The notes: generated by a model from the letters alone, not told the origin. A stretch of 64,000 nt of DNA from Zasmidium citrigriseum (GCA_002786025.1 NHNW01000014.1:620001-684000); one strand, 5' to 3'; shown: positions 1 to 11,823, numbered from the stretch's first letter. Program-made: numbers and translations.

Positions 1-958
1 TCGGCCTTCAGACGGTTGGCATTGGCAGTCTTTACGAGCTTCGTCTCGGCAGCCTCGAGCTTCATGGCGGCCTTGTCTCGATCTCCAACCTTCTCTTCCA
101 AATCCTTACAATCCGTGGCAAGCCAGATGCGACGAACACCGGGATTCAGCATTCGCTTCAGCTTGGTCTCATCCATGAACTCTTCCGGGACAGAGGTGTA
201 GAGGACCGTACGTGAGGAAATTCGACTGGCGTACAAAGGAGACATCAAGTATGCTTGGCGCAAGTTGATGTAGTAGATGCTGTGAGAAGTCAGCTTAACC
301 TACTCAATGAGTCGCCCAATCTCGAGATACATACCTCTCCCTCGTAATCGTATAGATTATGAAAGAAAAGTAGATGATGGCGCATCCGGCATGAGCAAAG
401 TACTTGTAGTAGTTGTTGGTCACGTTTGCGAACGTGAGCAGATCCAGCTGCTTCTTGCCTCCTCCTCCGGTGGCATTGATTGGAAAGAGAACGGGCCAGG
501 TGATAGCACATCCCACGAGACAGCAGACGACAGAGATTTTGATGAATCGCAGAAAGAGGTAACCGTCGAGCGTATGGTGGTTGAGGACGTATGTGTCGGG
601 CATCGACCAGAACTCGCTGACCCACCCGAGCATGCCATCCTTGGGCCGGGGCGTCTTCTGCTCATCTCGTAACGAGCCGACAAAGGTTCGGGGACGGTAG
701 TAGCGAGGGAATTTGTTCCTCAGCAGGAGGAAGAGGGCTAACCAGACTGTTTACAAAATTGTCAGTATATCTCCTCGTGCTTTCGAGAAGAAGCTTCGTA
801 CCAGCAGCATAAGCGGCGACTACTCAATGGTTAGCAACAAGTCATTCTACCACAGATAGAGGATATGTACCTGGCGCAAGGGTAGACAGAATCGAAGTAA
901 CAGAATTGCTATCTTGGTCGCTTTGAGATGAACCTATGTTACTGTCGTTCGATTGATT
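1..958 (-). CDS. CSC1/RSN1-like (DUF221) ion channel, N-terminal part, truncated at window edge
   Basis: Members of this family are multi-pass membrane proteins of the OSCA/TMEM63 type that form osmotically or mechanically gated cation channels. Minus-strand exons join in phase as 871-958, 802-819 (only 18 nt), 335-746 and 1-279. The product has a first membrane segment (VWLALFLLLRNKFPRYY), then the family-typical stretches EFWSMPDTYVLNHHTLDGYL and INATGGGGKKQLDLL. A second hydrophobic segment follows (GCAIIYFSFIIY), and then the start of the cytosolic domain (SRTVLYTSVPEEFMDETKLK). The acceptor at 959-960 is preceded by a CTAAC branch site, so at least one more 5' exon lies upstream; I could not fix the start codon. 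The rest of the protein, including the channel core, lies left of position 1. The family call is firm from order and wording of these segments; the physiological role is inferred. Confidence 0.88.
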
Positions 959-3288
959 CTGTAGGTGAAGTGAGGTTAGCCTTTGCTGGTCAGAAAGCCA
1001 ATTGAGTTCCGAGGCGTACAATGTTCGCCGAGCAGCTGTTTCCCATTTTCGGAGACTTCAGCTCCTGCGGGAGCGCGTGATTCGAGGTCCGATGTGCGCT
1101 CCGTCGCTGGGCTCGTCGCTGACAATGCTGTCGAGGAGGTGGTGGTGGCCCGGTCGCAAGAAGTGAAGAGGACAGGGAGAAAAGGCTCCTGGCGACGACG
1201 TCTGAGTCGCGGCGCGTGGGTGAATCGAAAGCGGGCTAGCGGTCAAATGTTGGCGCTGCACGGACAACGTCACTATTTTGATTGCGACAAGCGAGGAATC
1301 TCTCGACGCTCTTCACATGCTGCCCAAGAAGCTGTCTCGCGGGACATGTGGCTCGTGTTATATCTCTGTCCTGCTTGACGGTTTGACAGGCTCTCCATTT
1401 CGCACGACAATGGCCGTCGACACTCTAGCTGCAACAGGCCACTCGTTGCGATGCCACGCAGCGTCAGGCCTGCTGAGACACGGCCAAGAGACTGTTCGAG
1501 CCACACCGCAGCTCCCTCTCAGCCACAGCAAGGCCGATCTGATGCTGTTTCCCTGGTTTCATCACGCGCGGCGGCTCTCCTCTGGAAAAGGGTAAACTCG
1601 CGTCCACATGAGCCGATAGCGATACGACAAACACCGTCAATCAGCGCAGAAACCAGCAAATTTCTGCTTGCGATTCTCATTTTGTTGAGAGATGATGCTG
1701 GACGATAGCCCGGGCGCCTCTTCGGACTCTGCGAAACCTGTCCGGCAAATTTCTTGCCTCTCGGATACACAGAGCGAATTGGGGCGTTGTACCTAGTGTT
1801 CGACAGGGGCCGCCAGCAAATAGCCCCTGCTCTGGCGGTGGCTGGTGCCAGTTCGAGGCCGCGATCGAACGAGATTTCCGCGACTTCACCTTATCGCTTG
1901 CCTGACACCCATGCACAGCTGTACCACCATGTCGACAGCAACAATCAAGGCAATGCACGCCATGCAGCCGTGGACAACGAGAGAGGTCTGCGATAACGAT
2001 CTGCAGTACAGAAGCCGCCACAGCAGCCTCACAATCGGGACGAGGTGACTAGAACTACGGAAGCCACAAGTCTTGGAACACAGCGCCTAGTCATTGGCAT
2101 CGTGAAATCGAGGTTTGTGGAGACAGACACGGCATCTAATGCGTCATGGGGTGATGAACGGTTGATCGCGATTGAGATCGTTACGATGCGGCTGCTAAAT
2201 GCGTAAGCTGACTCGTGGACTCATTCTTCACTCACATACGACATGCCGCCAAGCCGCGACCGAAGCCGACAACGCGTCTGCATATTTCCCCTCGATGGCA
2301 TCGATGGCGAGCAAGACGAGACAAAAATGCCTTTCTGCGTCGCACTGCTCAAGAAGAATACCTCCCATCGGGCCGGTCCGATCGCTTCCATGCTGAAGGC
2401 ATGATTTTGAAAGCTGGCTGCTTACCATCACACGAAACTGGCATCCCGCACACCAGCTCCACATAAGGCTATGGATACTGCTGATTCCCTCTCGCTCATT
2501 TCGTCCTGTAGCCAAAGCAACAGGAACGTCAGCGAGTAACTTATCCACAACATTGGCCACAGGGACAGCACCGAAACGCACTGGTTCTTCGCATCATTTG
2601 GCTCAAGAAGGTCTACCGGAAGCAATTTTGACCTCAGCACGGCTTGCCTGTTCATCTCCCATTCGCAATCTACGCCGGCCCATTGACCAGTATCTGGGTG
2701 ATGACCAGCTTCGAGGCGCATGTGGCACTGGAGCATTCATAAATATTGAACGCTATGAAGCTCACCACTCACGTTTCCAAGGCGCGAAACGTGCCTGACC
2801 GGGACCAGGGGACAGCATCCCAAGCACTCCACACAATATTCAACGTCCATCATTTAGCAAACATATCGCCTTTCCCGCAGGCTGTACCATCTTACTGCTG
2901 GTGGTGCTTGACTTCGTTTCGCACCTAGATGACCCGCGCGATTCTCCCGGTTAACAATACTTGTAGATGTTTTCAGCGACATCTCACTGGCCGCGACGCT
3001 CTGTTCGACTGCAGGTACGTACGTTTTTACACTGACAATGTATTTTGCCCACCATTTCATTCGACCCATTGACATCTTACGTTCGTTGAGATACAACCTT
3101 CCCAACTTCATGATCCGCACATGCTGTTCCATGCCATCTTAGCAGAAGAAAGCCCACGCCCTCTTCCCAACTTTCGGTGTTTCGCACAACATTTAAGTCC
3201 CCCTTCTCCGCCCTCCCATTTTCTTCCTTTTCCCAACAATCCTTCTCGCCTCGTTGTGTTCGGCCTCCTGGCCGCTGCAGCACGGAAC
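959..3288. other. Gene-free interval between divergent genes
   Basis: This 2.3-kb stretch separates the minus-strand channel gene from the plus-strand secreted-protein gene, so it should carry both promoters and the missing 5' exon of the channel gene. Short ORFs on both strands have no recognisable domains. A pyrimidine-rich tract at about 3200-3238, just before the ATG at 3289, looks like a fungal core-promoter or leader element. I see no RNA gene or repeat. Confidence 0.5.
3200..3238 (+). promoter_or_regulatory. CT-rich tract upstream of the secreted-protein gene
   Basis: A nearly pure pyrimidine run lies 50-90 bases before the ATG at 3289. CT-rich tracts next to transcription starts are common in filamentous fungal promoters that lack a TATA box. 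The role is inferred from position only. Confidence 0.4.
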
Positions 3289-6200
3289 ATGATCAGCCTC
3301 AGACACACGGTCATAGCCCTCTTGGCCCTCTCCAATCGCGCCTTCTCCGAAGAAACAGCTACTGAGCAAGACCACAACCCCCTGAGCATTACCATACCCC
3401 ATACCGTCAAATTCGGGGATGAGGATGCCGTCGAACCTCGCCATGAGCTCTGGCGTTTTGGCGAGGGTGTGGTTCCTGGTGCCAAGATCACATGCCTCAA
3501 CTGTGCTACCACTGGCGAACTCAGAATGCAGTTCAAGCTTGCCATCGGCAAGACTCCCGAGCTTGACAAGGCTATTGAGAGGATAGAGACGACGGACGGG
3601 TCTACTTCTGTTGGGCCCAATGCCAAGCGTGGTCTTCAGAAGCGGTTCTTTTTCTTGGTCGCCCCATTTCTTGAGCTCTTGGGTATTGGCGCCGTTGAAG
3701 CAGGTGTTGAGGCTGCTGAAGAAGGTGCTATAGTCGGCGCTGTTGAAGGCGCTGAAGGCGCCGCTGGAGCTGCTGGAGCTATTGGCTCAACTGCTGAGGG
3801 AGCTGCTATGATAGCCACCGCTGAGGCAGAGGCAGAGGCAGCCATGGCTGAGGGGGCCGCCGGATACGTCGTCGGAGATACCGTGGGCGAGAACGTGGTG
3901 GACAGCATCTCCAGTACTGGTTATCGAACGTTTTCGCCGTCACTGGCCCACAAAATTGAGGTTACCGAAGAGGAGATCGAATCTTCTATCGAAGGCGCCA
4001 CTGCTAAGGAGGCTGAATCTGAGCTGGAGATCGAGGAGATGGAGCAGCGTGTTCAAGAGGCCGAGGAAGCCATGCCTTCAGAAGAGGGCCCTGATCCTGA
4101 CGAGATTGGACCACCTCGTTATACGCCGCCAGAGGAGGACGCAATCGGAAAATCCGCTCTGAACGCCGACAAGACGCGGTTCGAGATCGAGCAGCGTCTC
4201 GCAGAAGTGCGACAGCGTTTCCTCATGAACGAAGCCAAAGCAGCCGAGCTCGCAGCTGATCCTCCGCCTCCGTACGAAGCAGTACCCCCTGGCATTGACA
4301 CCACTGGAATCGAGCTACCGATGACCATTACCTTGAGCGATGCAACCGAGTTCCTTATTCCTGCCGGAAACGAGCCTTTCCTACCGATGACCGAGGCAAT
4401 GAAATCTATCTTGTTGAACTGGCGCGCCAGCGAGAATAAGGATCTCCAGCGTGCTCTCGTCAAGAAGGGCCAGGAGATGGCACTTGCCGCACTCAATGGC
4501 GAGACCATTGCGGGAGAAGAGAGTGCAGAGCCCGAAACTAACGAGGAATGTGAAGAATTGGGCGGTCTCCCATTCGCCTCGAGTGGAGCCAGTGCTACTG
4601 GCCTGAGCGCGCGGAGTGATTCGCCAGAGGGTAGTGCTCCTCTTGACAAGATCGGCCAATGGATGAAGGACCACATTACGGGTATGACGTTCGAGATCGA
4701 AGCAATGGTAAGTTCAGAAGATCTCTCGTTCTTAGGGAAAGACGACTGACCATGTGTTCATGAACAGGACGATATAATTGCTCAGCACCAACTAGAAGTC
4801 TTCTCCAAGACCAGCCTGAAACTCGCTTTCAACTGGGAGTGGTATGGCAACAATCGCTGGGAGTTCAACGTTGCTACCGCGGGAACACTCCAGGACGGCG
4901 GATCTCTTAACTGGAAACCTGGTGACATCCCGTGGAAAGATGCACCAGACAAACTGAAGGGCTTGCGGCACCTAAAGGTCGACCGGACGAACAAGAACAA
5001 GTCACCTCTCCCGTAAGTCAACTTCCTTTCTCCATCCTTTGCGACCCTGCCAGTATTCGGGAGTTGCTACTCTGACCAAGAAATCCTGCGACGTTGTTCG
5101 ATTGGCACCTTTCCGAATCTTTGCTGACATCCCCATTTTCCACTTAGGTGGAATAACAAGGACAAGCCAAAGAACAAGCTTGATACCAAGTTTGCCACCT
5201 TTCAATACGAGTTCTCACCAGTTGCGATCCAAGTGGGCCTCGATCTCAAGGGAAACACCAATATGACGTTACCTGGCTACAAAGTCACGATTCCCAAAGG
5301 CTCCAAAATGACGGTCGATGCTTACAGCGAAGACATACTCCACGACTCTTTCATACCCCAGGTGGAATACCTCGACCCATCCGCTGGCGATTTTCAACCA
5401 CAAGAAGGCATCAGCACCTCGATGAGCGCTAAGTTCCAGGTGAAAGTTCTCCCCAAGAGTCCCAAGAAGCCAAAACAGCAGTGCAAGGACGGATACCGAA
5501 AGTCCCTCAAGACTCTGACCCAGGCGGCATCAAATTTTGGCTGGAAAAAGATGAAGGCCACGAAGGACAAGTACCTACCGAAGTGGTTGAGCCGCGAGGG
5601 AGCCAAGAAGGCTGGATTTGGAGATCCCTTGACCATTGGCGCTGCTCTCACCTACTTCCGCCTCGATCAAAAGTTCAACGAAGCCAGAAACGTCGACAAT
5701 CAATGCAAAAAGAAAGGCCCCATCGAACATGCGTTTCAGAGCCAGTCGATCTTTCGAATCGGTTTTACCCCTTACATGAACGTCTTCTTCTACAAGCTGG
5801 ATGCAAGCGTCCTTGGCAAGAAGGAGAAAAGCCCCGTTGCCACCAACGGCCTGTGGAAATCCTGGGAGCTCGGAAATCACTGCTATAGTCTGGATGACAA
5901 GCAGGCCGGTCTCGACGAGATGAAGAACGTCACAAATTCTGCCTCGTCTCTTAAGCACGAGGATGCCAAAACCACAAACGAGACCGTGAGGTCAGGCGAC
6001 TTGGATCTGGACAAGATGTCGGCTGCTTTGTGGTTCGAAGAGATGGCCATGAGTGTCAACGACACCGTGCGTGCCCTGGCTCCTACGTTTGATGTTCCGC
6101 TAGAAGATGTTGGCTTGAGCGAGGATGAGGATACGTCGTATTTGGTTCCGATGGATGAGGAGGATGACAGTACCTTCTTCACTTGGGCGCCAGATATGCC

Positions 6201-6327
6201 GGAGCCGGGGTCTGATGAGGAACGACGGGCGCATAGGCTCCATGCGGCGAAGCAACGCACGAAAGAGGACGAGTACCGGGAGAGGTGGTCGCGTGAGCAT
6301 GGAGGAAAGCCTTACGGGGCTGAGTGA
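3289..6327 (+). CDS. Large secreted protein of unknown function (947 aa)
   Basis: Three exons join in phase: 3289-4707, 4768-5012 and 5148-6327. The start at 3289 was chosen over the upstream ATG at 3121 because it places a classic signal peptide at the N-terminus (MISLRHTVIALLALSNRAFS). After it comes a beta-rich segment with a CxxC pair (ITCLNCATTGELRMQF), seen in many long secreted proteins of Pezizomycotina. A dibasic KR follows, then a hydrophobic, extremely Ala/Gly/Glu-rich stretch around residues 125-205 and acidic helices. The C-terminal half is a second globular region with scattered Cys (QQCKDGY, NQCKKKG, GNHCYSL) and several N-glycosylation sequons. I recognise no catalytic motif. 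A cell-wall or extracellular structural role is possible but not shown. Confidence 0.8.
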
Positions 6328-6789
6328 AAAGGCCATTGGCGGACATGATATGGAGAAGTGACGCTCTGAGTAGGCTGTAGGATTGCAGATATTTGGGCCT
6401 TTTGTGTACAGCTGCAAATAGCATGGAGTTGTGAGGTGAAGTCAAGAGGAATTGTCCTCAGGCAGAAACGCACGGGCCAGCTCCGTGTGCCGAGCTTTCC
6501 TTCCAGACTTCAGTCATCAAATTCCTTTCTTCACGCACCACAACATGAAGTGAACCGACTCAACCGCCGCTCTCACGAGCAAAATCACAGGTACGCATCA
6601 CGTGTCTCTTCATTCGCTGCCCATCAAATGATTAAGAAACAATTCAATAATCTGTCAATCCCCTGAAGCCACGTGCTTTTGACGAGAGAAAAATTGCTAT
6701 GCTCTTTATGATCTTCGCTCGACCTGTCTGCACTTTTATACAGTCTCATACCCGCGCATATTGATGCTAACGAAGCCTTTCAAGACATC
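6328..6789 (+). other. Intergenic region with sen34 promoter
   Basis: This holds the 3' flank of the secreted-protein gene and the promoter of sen34. The only clear element is a TATA-like sequence near 6734, reported separately. No conserved ORF is seen. Confidence 0.45.
6734..6741 (+). promoter_or_regulatory. TATA-like element before sen34
   Basis: The sequence ttttatac lies about 50 bases upstream of the ATG at 6790. Spacing and sequence fit a core promoter, with a short 5' leader implied. This rests on motif and position alone. Confidence 0.4.
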
Positions 6790-7806
6790 ATGGCATCAGC
6801 CTCTACCTCCACGGCCATCATCGAGCCGGTCCCCATCTTCAAGCTCGCCCACCGCTACCTCCTCTACGACGTCGACGTGGTGACCTACCTTAGAAGGGAG
6901 CACAACATCGCCGGCGTCTTCATCGGCACCCTTCCTCAGGCCTCACAGCAGAATGTCTTCCTGGGCTTGCCGCTGGAGCTGATGCCGGAAGAGGCGCGCC
7001 TGCTGGTGGAGAAGGGCGCTGGACACATCGTGGATGACGTGGCCAAGCACAAGCGGGATTTCCTTGCGAACGGCCTAGGTGCTGAAGAGCGGAAGGCATA
7101 TCAGGCGGCTCTTCGAAAGCAGGGCCTTGGAGCGGCGAAAGAAGCGAGCAAGAAGAGTGATGAGAAGAAGAAGAATGCCTTGAGGAAGATGGCGACGGAG
7201 AACTGGAATGACATTCCCGACGATATGTTCACTTCGGCGCCAAGGCAGGCTAGAAGGACGCCACGGCGTAGGCCGGAAGCTGTTCCTGCTGCGGGCAGTG
7301 ATGCGTCGGATGATGAAACTTTGTTCGGATCATCTGCCAACTCGTTTCCGGCCAACTCGATCAGTTCACGCACACAATCGACTGCAAGTGCGCCTGGACT
7401 TGAGCCGTACGGTGTCACTCCCACGACCTCATATCCTCCACTGCAGGCTCTCAAGATCGATGATGACACGAAGCCTGAGTTGCCAACTGTACCCAAATCG
7501 TATCCTGTCTACAAGCATCTGCACGGAAAGGGCTACTTCCTGGCGCCTGGCCTGCGATTCGGCTGTCAATACATGGCGTATCCTGGCGATCCGCTACGAT
7601 TCCATTCACATTTCTTGTGCAATGGAATGGACTGGGACCAGGAGTTCGACTTGCTAGATCTGGTCGGGGGTGGACGTCTGGGTACGGGTGTGAAGAAGGG
7701 TTTCCTCATCGGCGGCAGAGAGCCCGAGAACTCAAAACCCGAAGAAGAGGGCTCGGGAGGAGAGGGAGAGGTTCGGACTTTTTGCGTCGAATGGGGCGGC
7801 ATGTAG
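6790..7806 (+). CDS. sen34: tRNA-splicing endonuclease subunit Sen34
   Basis: Sen34 is one of two catalytic subunits of the heterotetrameric endonuclease that excises introns from pre-tRNA; it cleaves the 3' splice site. The single-exon product is 338 aa, close to the usual fungal length. The N-terminal domain shows the family pattern (DVVTYLRREHNIAGVFIGTL, then GLPLELMPEEARLLVEKG). A charged linker follows, and the C-terminal nuclease fold begins at PVYKHLHGKGYFLAPGLRFG. The expected catalytic triad is present: Tyr in AYPGDP (about residue 263), His in RFHSHF (about 273) and Lys in GVKKGFLIG (about 302). The start ATG sits in a good context soon after a TATA-like element. Confidence is high from domain order and intact active-site residues. 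Confidence 0.95.
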   Translation: MASASTSTAIIEPVPIFKLAHRYLLYDVDVVTYLRREHNIAGVFIGTLPQASQQNVFLGLPLELMPEEARLLVEKGAGHIVDDVAKHKRDFLANGLGAEERKAYQAALRKQGLGAAKEASKKSDEKKKNALRKMATENWNDIPDDMFTSAPRQARRTPRRRPEAVPAAGSDASDDETLFGSSANSFPANSISSRTQSTASAPGLEPYGVTPTTSYPPLQALKIDDDTKPELPTVPKSYPVYKHLHGKGYFLAPGLRFGCQYMAYPGDPLRFHSHFLCNGMDWDQEFDLLDLVGGGRLGTGVKKGFLIGGREPENSKPEEEGSGGEGEVRTFCVEWGGM

Positions 7807-8438
7807 TCGGACAAGCGAGAAATGACAACATCAAGTCCAGCGACCAAGCTATTTTCACATTCCCGGCCTCAAGTACCGTTGTGTTATGTGGCGGAATCGA
7901 AATCAGTCGCTCAGCACCCTAAACTTGGTCGACGCAGCTTTGGCCATGTAAGCATGCATGCACCGGAGCAAACTGCCAAGAACAGACTTGTATGGAGCGT
8001 CAAGACCCGTGCAGCTACTCCTTCTCCCGGCATAGGCAATGCCTCGCTGCCTGACTTGGAGTTGCTGACACTTCAAGGACTACGGGTGCACAGGCCCAAA
8101 GTTCGTTCGAGCTTGCCAATGCCTACTGAATCCTCAACCCAGGGGCTTTCCCGCACAGAGCATTTCCGATTGTGGTAGCCACGTGCAACAAGTTACGGCA
8201 ATCCAATCCACCATTTGGAAACAATGCAAGCGATCAGCACGTCTATGTGTCTTCAGAATGACGGCTTTCATTTGGGAGAATGGAATCAGTCCTGAACAAC
8301 GGAACTCAACATGGCGACTTGGTCGAACCCAGTCGAATACAAATACCAGGCATTGACCGTCGAAGTGATATAAATCACCCTCCCGACCTCCTACAAGCTA
8401 CTCGCATCCAAGTCCGTCAATCTCCAGCTATCAGCAAA
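7807..8438 (+). other. Intergenic region with promoter of the lactonase-like gene
   Basis: This region holds the sen34 3' flank and the promoter of the downstream secreted beta-propeller gene. A TATA box at 8368 is the only element I can support; short ORFs here have no domain character. Confidence 0.45.
8368..8375 (+). promoter_or_regulatory. TATA box of the lactonase-like gene
   Basis: A near-perfect TATA box (tataaatc) stands about 70 bases before the ATG at 8439, the normal spacing for a fungal gene with a short leader. Confidence 0.5.
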
Positions 8439-9775
8439 ATGTTCACCAAGGCCTTCCTAGCTGGCCTCTTCCTCAACAGCGCTTCGGCGTGGCCGACCTC
8501 CCCTGAACCGGCCCATTATCCTCCTGCTGGTCCCAACCAGCGTGCTCTCTATGTCGCGGACAACAATCCCGCAGGGAACAACATCATCGCTGCTCAGATA
8601 GCACAAGATGGAAAGCTCTCTCAGTCCGTGAAGATTTCGACTGGCGGGAAGGGTCTGAACCAGTTTGTGGCTGCCTCTCAGGATTCCGTCGTTGTCGGTG
8701 GTAACGTATGGATTTATTGAAGATTCTTGGTGATGGGATGTAACTGACTTTATCTTCTTAGTACCTCTTCGTCACCAACGCTGGCGACAACACTCTCTCT
8801 GTCTTCACCATCGATCCCAAGAATGCGACGAATTTGAAGCTGTTGGGAAAGCCTATGGATACCAGGGGCCATACCCCAGCCTCGGTGACCTACTCTCAGG
8901 AGCTCAACGTCGGTAAGCAAAAAAAAACCATCAAACTACAATATGTCCGCTGACCTCAAGCAGCTTGTGCTTTGAACAGTGGAGACAAGGCAGGAGTCGC
9001 CTGCTTCCAGGTCAAGCCTTATGGCCTTGCGCCTCTGCCCTTCTTCCTCAACATTCCACAGACTGAGCTCTCCGACCCTGCACCTTCCCTTCCAGGAGCA
9101 CTGGTCTTCGCCACGGACATCCGTTTCAACCCCTCATCAACCGCCCTCCTCGTCACAGTCCGCAGCAACGGCAGCAAACCCGGCATCCTCTACTCCTGGC
9201 CAATCCACTCCGGCAGATTCCCCACCAACGCCGTCAACAACACTCTCCCAGACGTCCACCTCCCCTTCTCCTTGAATTTTCTCGGCTCGGACTCCAAAGT
9301 CATCCTCACGAACCCTCACTCCACCACCGCTGGCGCCGCCATCATGGATCTCTCCTCCACCGGCCAAGTCACCCACACCCAGCTCATCAGCATCCCAAAC
9401 CAAGTCGCCGCCTGCTGGGTCGCCTACGATCCCTCCCACTCCCGCCTCTTCGTCGTCGACGCTGGCGAACCAACCGTCACCATCGTCGACTCCAGCAGCG
9501 GAAAGGTCACTGGACAGTTTAATATCACGACTCTCGCTCCTGGGAGTGGCGGGCAGGATACGAGGCTCGACAGGAATTTCTTGTACATCCTGACGAATCC
9601 TATTAATCGCGATTTTGAGTTTATCGCTGCACCCCAGGTTTTGGTGTTTGATGTTGAGCAGGTCCAGAGTGGTGGAGCTCCGAAGCAGGTGCAGACTTTT
9701 GATGTGCAGAAGGCGGATGGGGGTTTTGAGGGGGCTGTTGGGTTGGCGGTTTGGCCGGCTCCGAGGTTCACGTAA
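8439..9775 (+). CDS. Secreted lactonase-like beta-propeller protein (409 aa)
   Basis: Three exons join in phase: 8439-8705, 8762-8912 and 8964-9775. The product starts with a signal peptide (MFTKAFLAGLFLNSASAWP). It continues with blade-like repeats such as RALYVADNNPAGNNIIA, YLFVTNAGDNTLSVFTID and SRLFVVDAGEPTVTIVDSSS, the pattern of seven-bladed lactonase (3-carboxymuconate cyclase-like) propellers. ORFs starting at 8280 or 8972 are frames that run through introns or the leader. Family members hydrolyse lactones or only share the fold; most secreted fungal ones have no tested substrate, so the activity is inferred. Sequons such as NAT and NIT suggest glycosylation. Confidence 0.85.
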
Positions 9776-10065
9776 ATCGAGGTGGTATGAGCCTAAGTCT
9801 CTTGTGCTTACAAGAGAGATTTGGGGGTGTGAATAGTCTGACAAGTCTAGATACGATCAAAGCAAGTCTATTCACTAGGTTCATCGCCCCGGTGACGTGG
9901 ATTCGTGAACATTCACTTGCCGGTCGACTAGGTTTACGCGGGAGCGGGCCGCAAGAGTCGCAAAGTCGCATAACTGTCCCAGCTGTCCTCGACTCTCTGA
10001 ATTTGTGCCAACCTATCTCCGATTCCATCCAAACACGAGAACCCCTCGGCAAGCTGTTCCTCGCC
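9776..10065 (+). other. Short intergenic region
   Basis: About 290 bases between the beta-propeller gene and the F-box-like ORF. I see no TATA box, repeat or RNA gene in it. Confidence 0.4.
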
Positions 10066-10090
10066 ATGGTGTACGTCGACGCAACAGAGC

Positions 10091-10630
10091 TTGCTGCTCG
10101 GGTCCAAGACTTTGCCCGCCGAGCTCTTCAGCATCATTCACGATCTCGTCTTCGCCGTTGAGTCTTCCACCGTCATATTCGACGAGTTCTATAAGTCTCC
10201 GAGCATTCTGCAAGTGGATCGCGCGAGCCGAGCCCGCCTCACGGTCGAGTACTACAACAAGACCATGATCTTTCTCGAACACGATGAGATCTGGCACTTC
10301 GGATCCTGGCTCGAGACCCTTCCTCGAGAGCACCGCCACGCGATCAAGGCTATCCACTTTCTAGATGATGCACCCCACAAGCCCGACAAAGCGGAGGTAC
10401 TCGCGGATCTGTGGGAGGCCATGCAAACGATCCTTCATAGTCCTAGATACATGATGCGTCTACCCGGAGGTGCTGTGGCTCCGGATACAGAGCTTTCGAT
10501 TGTTCAGTGGGGCAAGGATCAGGAAGATGGGACACCTCAGGGGAAGATCGTACGCTGTACTTTTGGACGTGGGATTGGCAACCGTAGGCCACATGGAGGG
10601 ATCTATGATCGAGGCGCCAGGGGACGGTGA
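10091..10630 (+). CDS. Small F-box-like hypothetical protein, 5' end unresolved
   Basis: An open frame of about 180 codons begins with a TLPAELFSIIHDLVFAVES-type sequence. Dothideomycetes carry many small proteins starting with this LPxELxxxIxxLVF pattern, which resembles the first helix of an F-box. The middle (EHRHAIKAIHFLDD) and the hydrophilic C-terminus also fit that group. No ATG is in frame close to the motif: the nearest, at 10066, is in another frame, so either a short intron or a different start is missing. The 3' end is also unsure, because a good donor (gtgagt) and acceptor pair follows the stop. Function is unknown; adaptor for ubiquitin ligation is only a guess from the motif. 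Confidence 0.5.
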   Translation: MLLGSKTLPAELFSIIHDLVFAVESSTVIFDEFYKSPSILQVDRASRARLTVEYYNKTMIFLEHDEIWHFGSWLETLPREHRHAIKAIHFLDDAPHKPDKAEVLADLWEAMQTILHSPRYMMRLPGGAVAPDTELSIVQWGKDQEDGTPQGKIVRCTFGRGIGNRRPHGGIYDRGARGR

Positions 10631-10639
10631 CTACTGGTG

Positions 10640-11823
10640 AGTTCTCAAGAACATGATCGATGTCTTGGAAGGCAAAGCTAACAGTCGTTGCCAGGGCTTG
10701 ATGTAGTGTGGGCGAGAACGAGGGCTGGCGAAGCATAAGGGTGAGGGTTGGGGCGGTTGAGCTTTGGTCGGTACGGCCTTCGTCCATGTTACGGACCAGG
10801 TCGATATCTGTCGCGAGTCTTTCAGTATACGATAACGTTACTGCCGTTACATCAGTTGAAGAGCTGTTGCAACGAAGTGTCAAACGGGGAAGAAAAGTCG
10901 ACCGTAGATGTTCGACTTCATGTGAAGTCGCAAGGATCAACCTTAACTTTCCAAAAAAATCATTTCATACGCACCTCACTTCCATCGTCTCACCTTGGAG
11001 CAAGTTGTCAAAGACGACAGCTCTCTTCACATGATTGATCGGGTTCTCGGGTTTTACCCAAAACCCACAACTCTTGGTCACAAGCCTTCGGCGGCGCCAT
11101 CCAAGAACCAAGAATGATGACGAAGACGCCCCCAAGCACCGAAACCCAAAATTAAACACACCTCCTTCAACCACTTCACCCCTTCACAACTCCCTAGAAC
11201 ACAATTCCGGGGACTTCAAAACTCCAACGTCTCCTACCAACAGTACAGAAGAGAAACATCGTTGCACGAACCTCTGGCTGTCTCGTCGACTCGCAATGCT
11301 CCGGATTTCGACAGCCGGCCGTTCCAACGAACGGCAGCTGAGCGTCCAACGGGCTTCCTGCAGGACACGATGGCGCTAAACTCCGTATAGTTAGATGTTG
11401 CTTGTTATTGGTGTGGTTGGACCGTTTGGATCTGAGGACTGCCTGTTTAAGGGTTGGTGTGCAGATCTGTGTCCGGCTCCCCATGATGAACTACGAAGGT
11501 TAGTATATGTAGTCGCAATGGACTTTTGTGTAGGTTTGTGAGAGAGGGTGGGATTACAAGCCTTCTTCTTTTCCTTTCTCGTTGTTCAGTCGTTGCGCAC
11601 GTTCGTTTCTTGGAAGACGAGATCTTGTGCGACTCTTTGGAGCTGGCTTTGGTTCGACGGTCGTCGTCGCGACTTCGACGTTTGCGTTGGTCGTGCGGTC
11701 CAACGGCCTGAGTGCTTGTTTTCCGACGATTGCTGCGAACATCACGGCCGCGGTCGATTGATTGCGCCGGTCACAGTATCGATTGTTTGCTGGGACGCTT
11801 GTCGAGGCTGTTGAAACTCCAAC
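10640..11823 (+). other. Intergenic region upstream of the DUF3112 gene
   Basis: Roughly 1.2 kb with only short ORFs lacking domain signatures (for example 11035-11379). It presumably holds the promoter and leader of the DUF3112 gene. I see no clear TATA box, repeat or RNA gene. Confidence 0.4.

Noticed and set aside
983..1378. Plus-strand frame of 131 codons near the channel gene
   Set aside because: Covers the likely promoter and missing first exon of the minus-strand gene; no domain content.
9137..9844. Antisense frame of 235 codons over the lactonase-like gene
   Set aside because: Mirrors the codon bias of the real gene on the opposite strand and has no domain.
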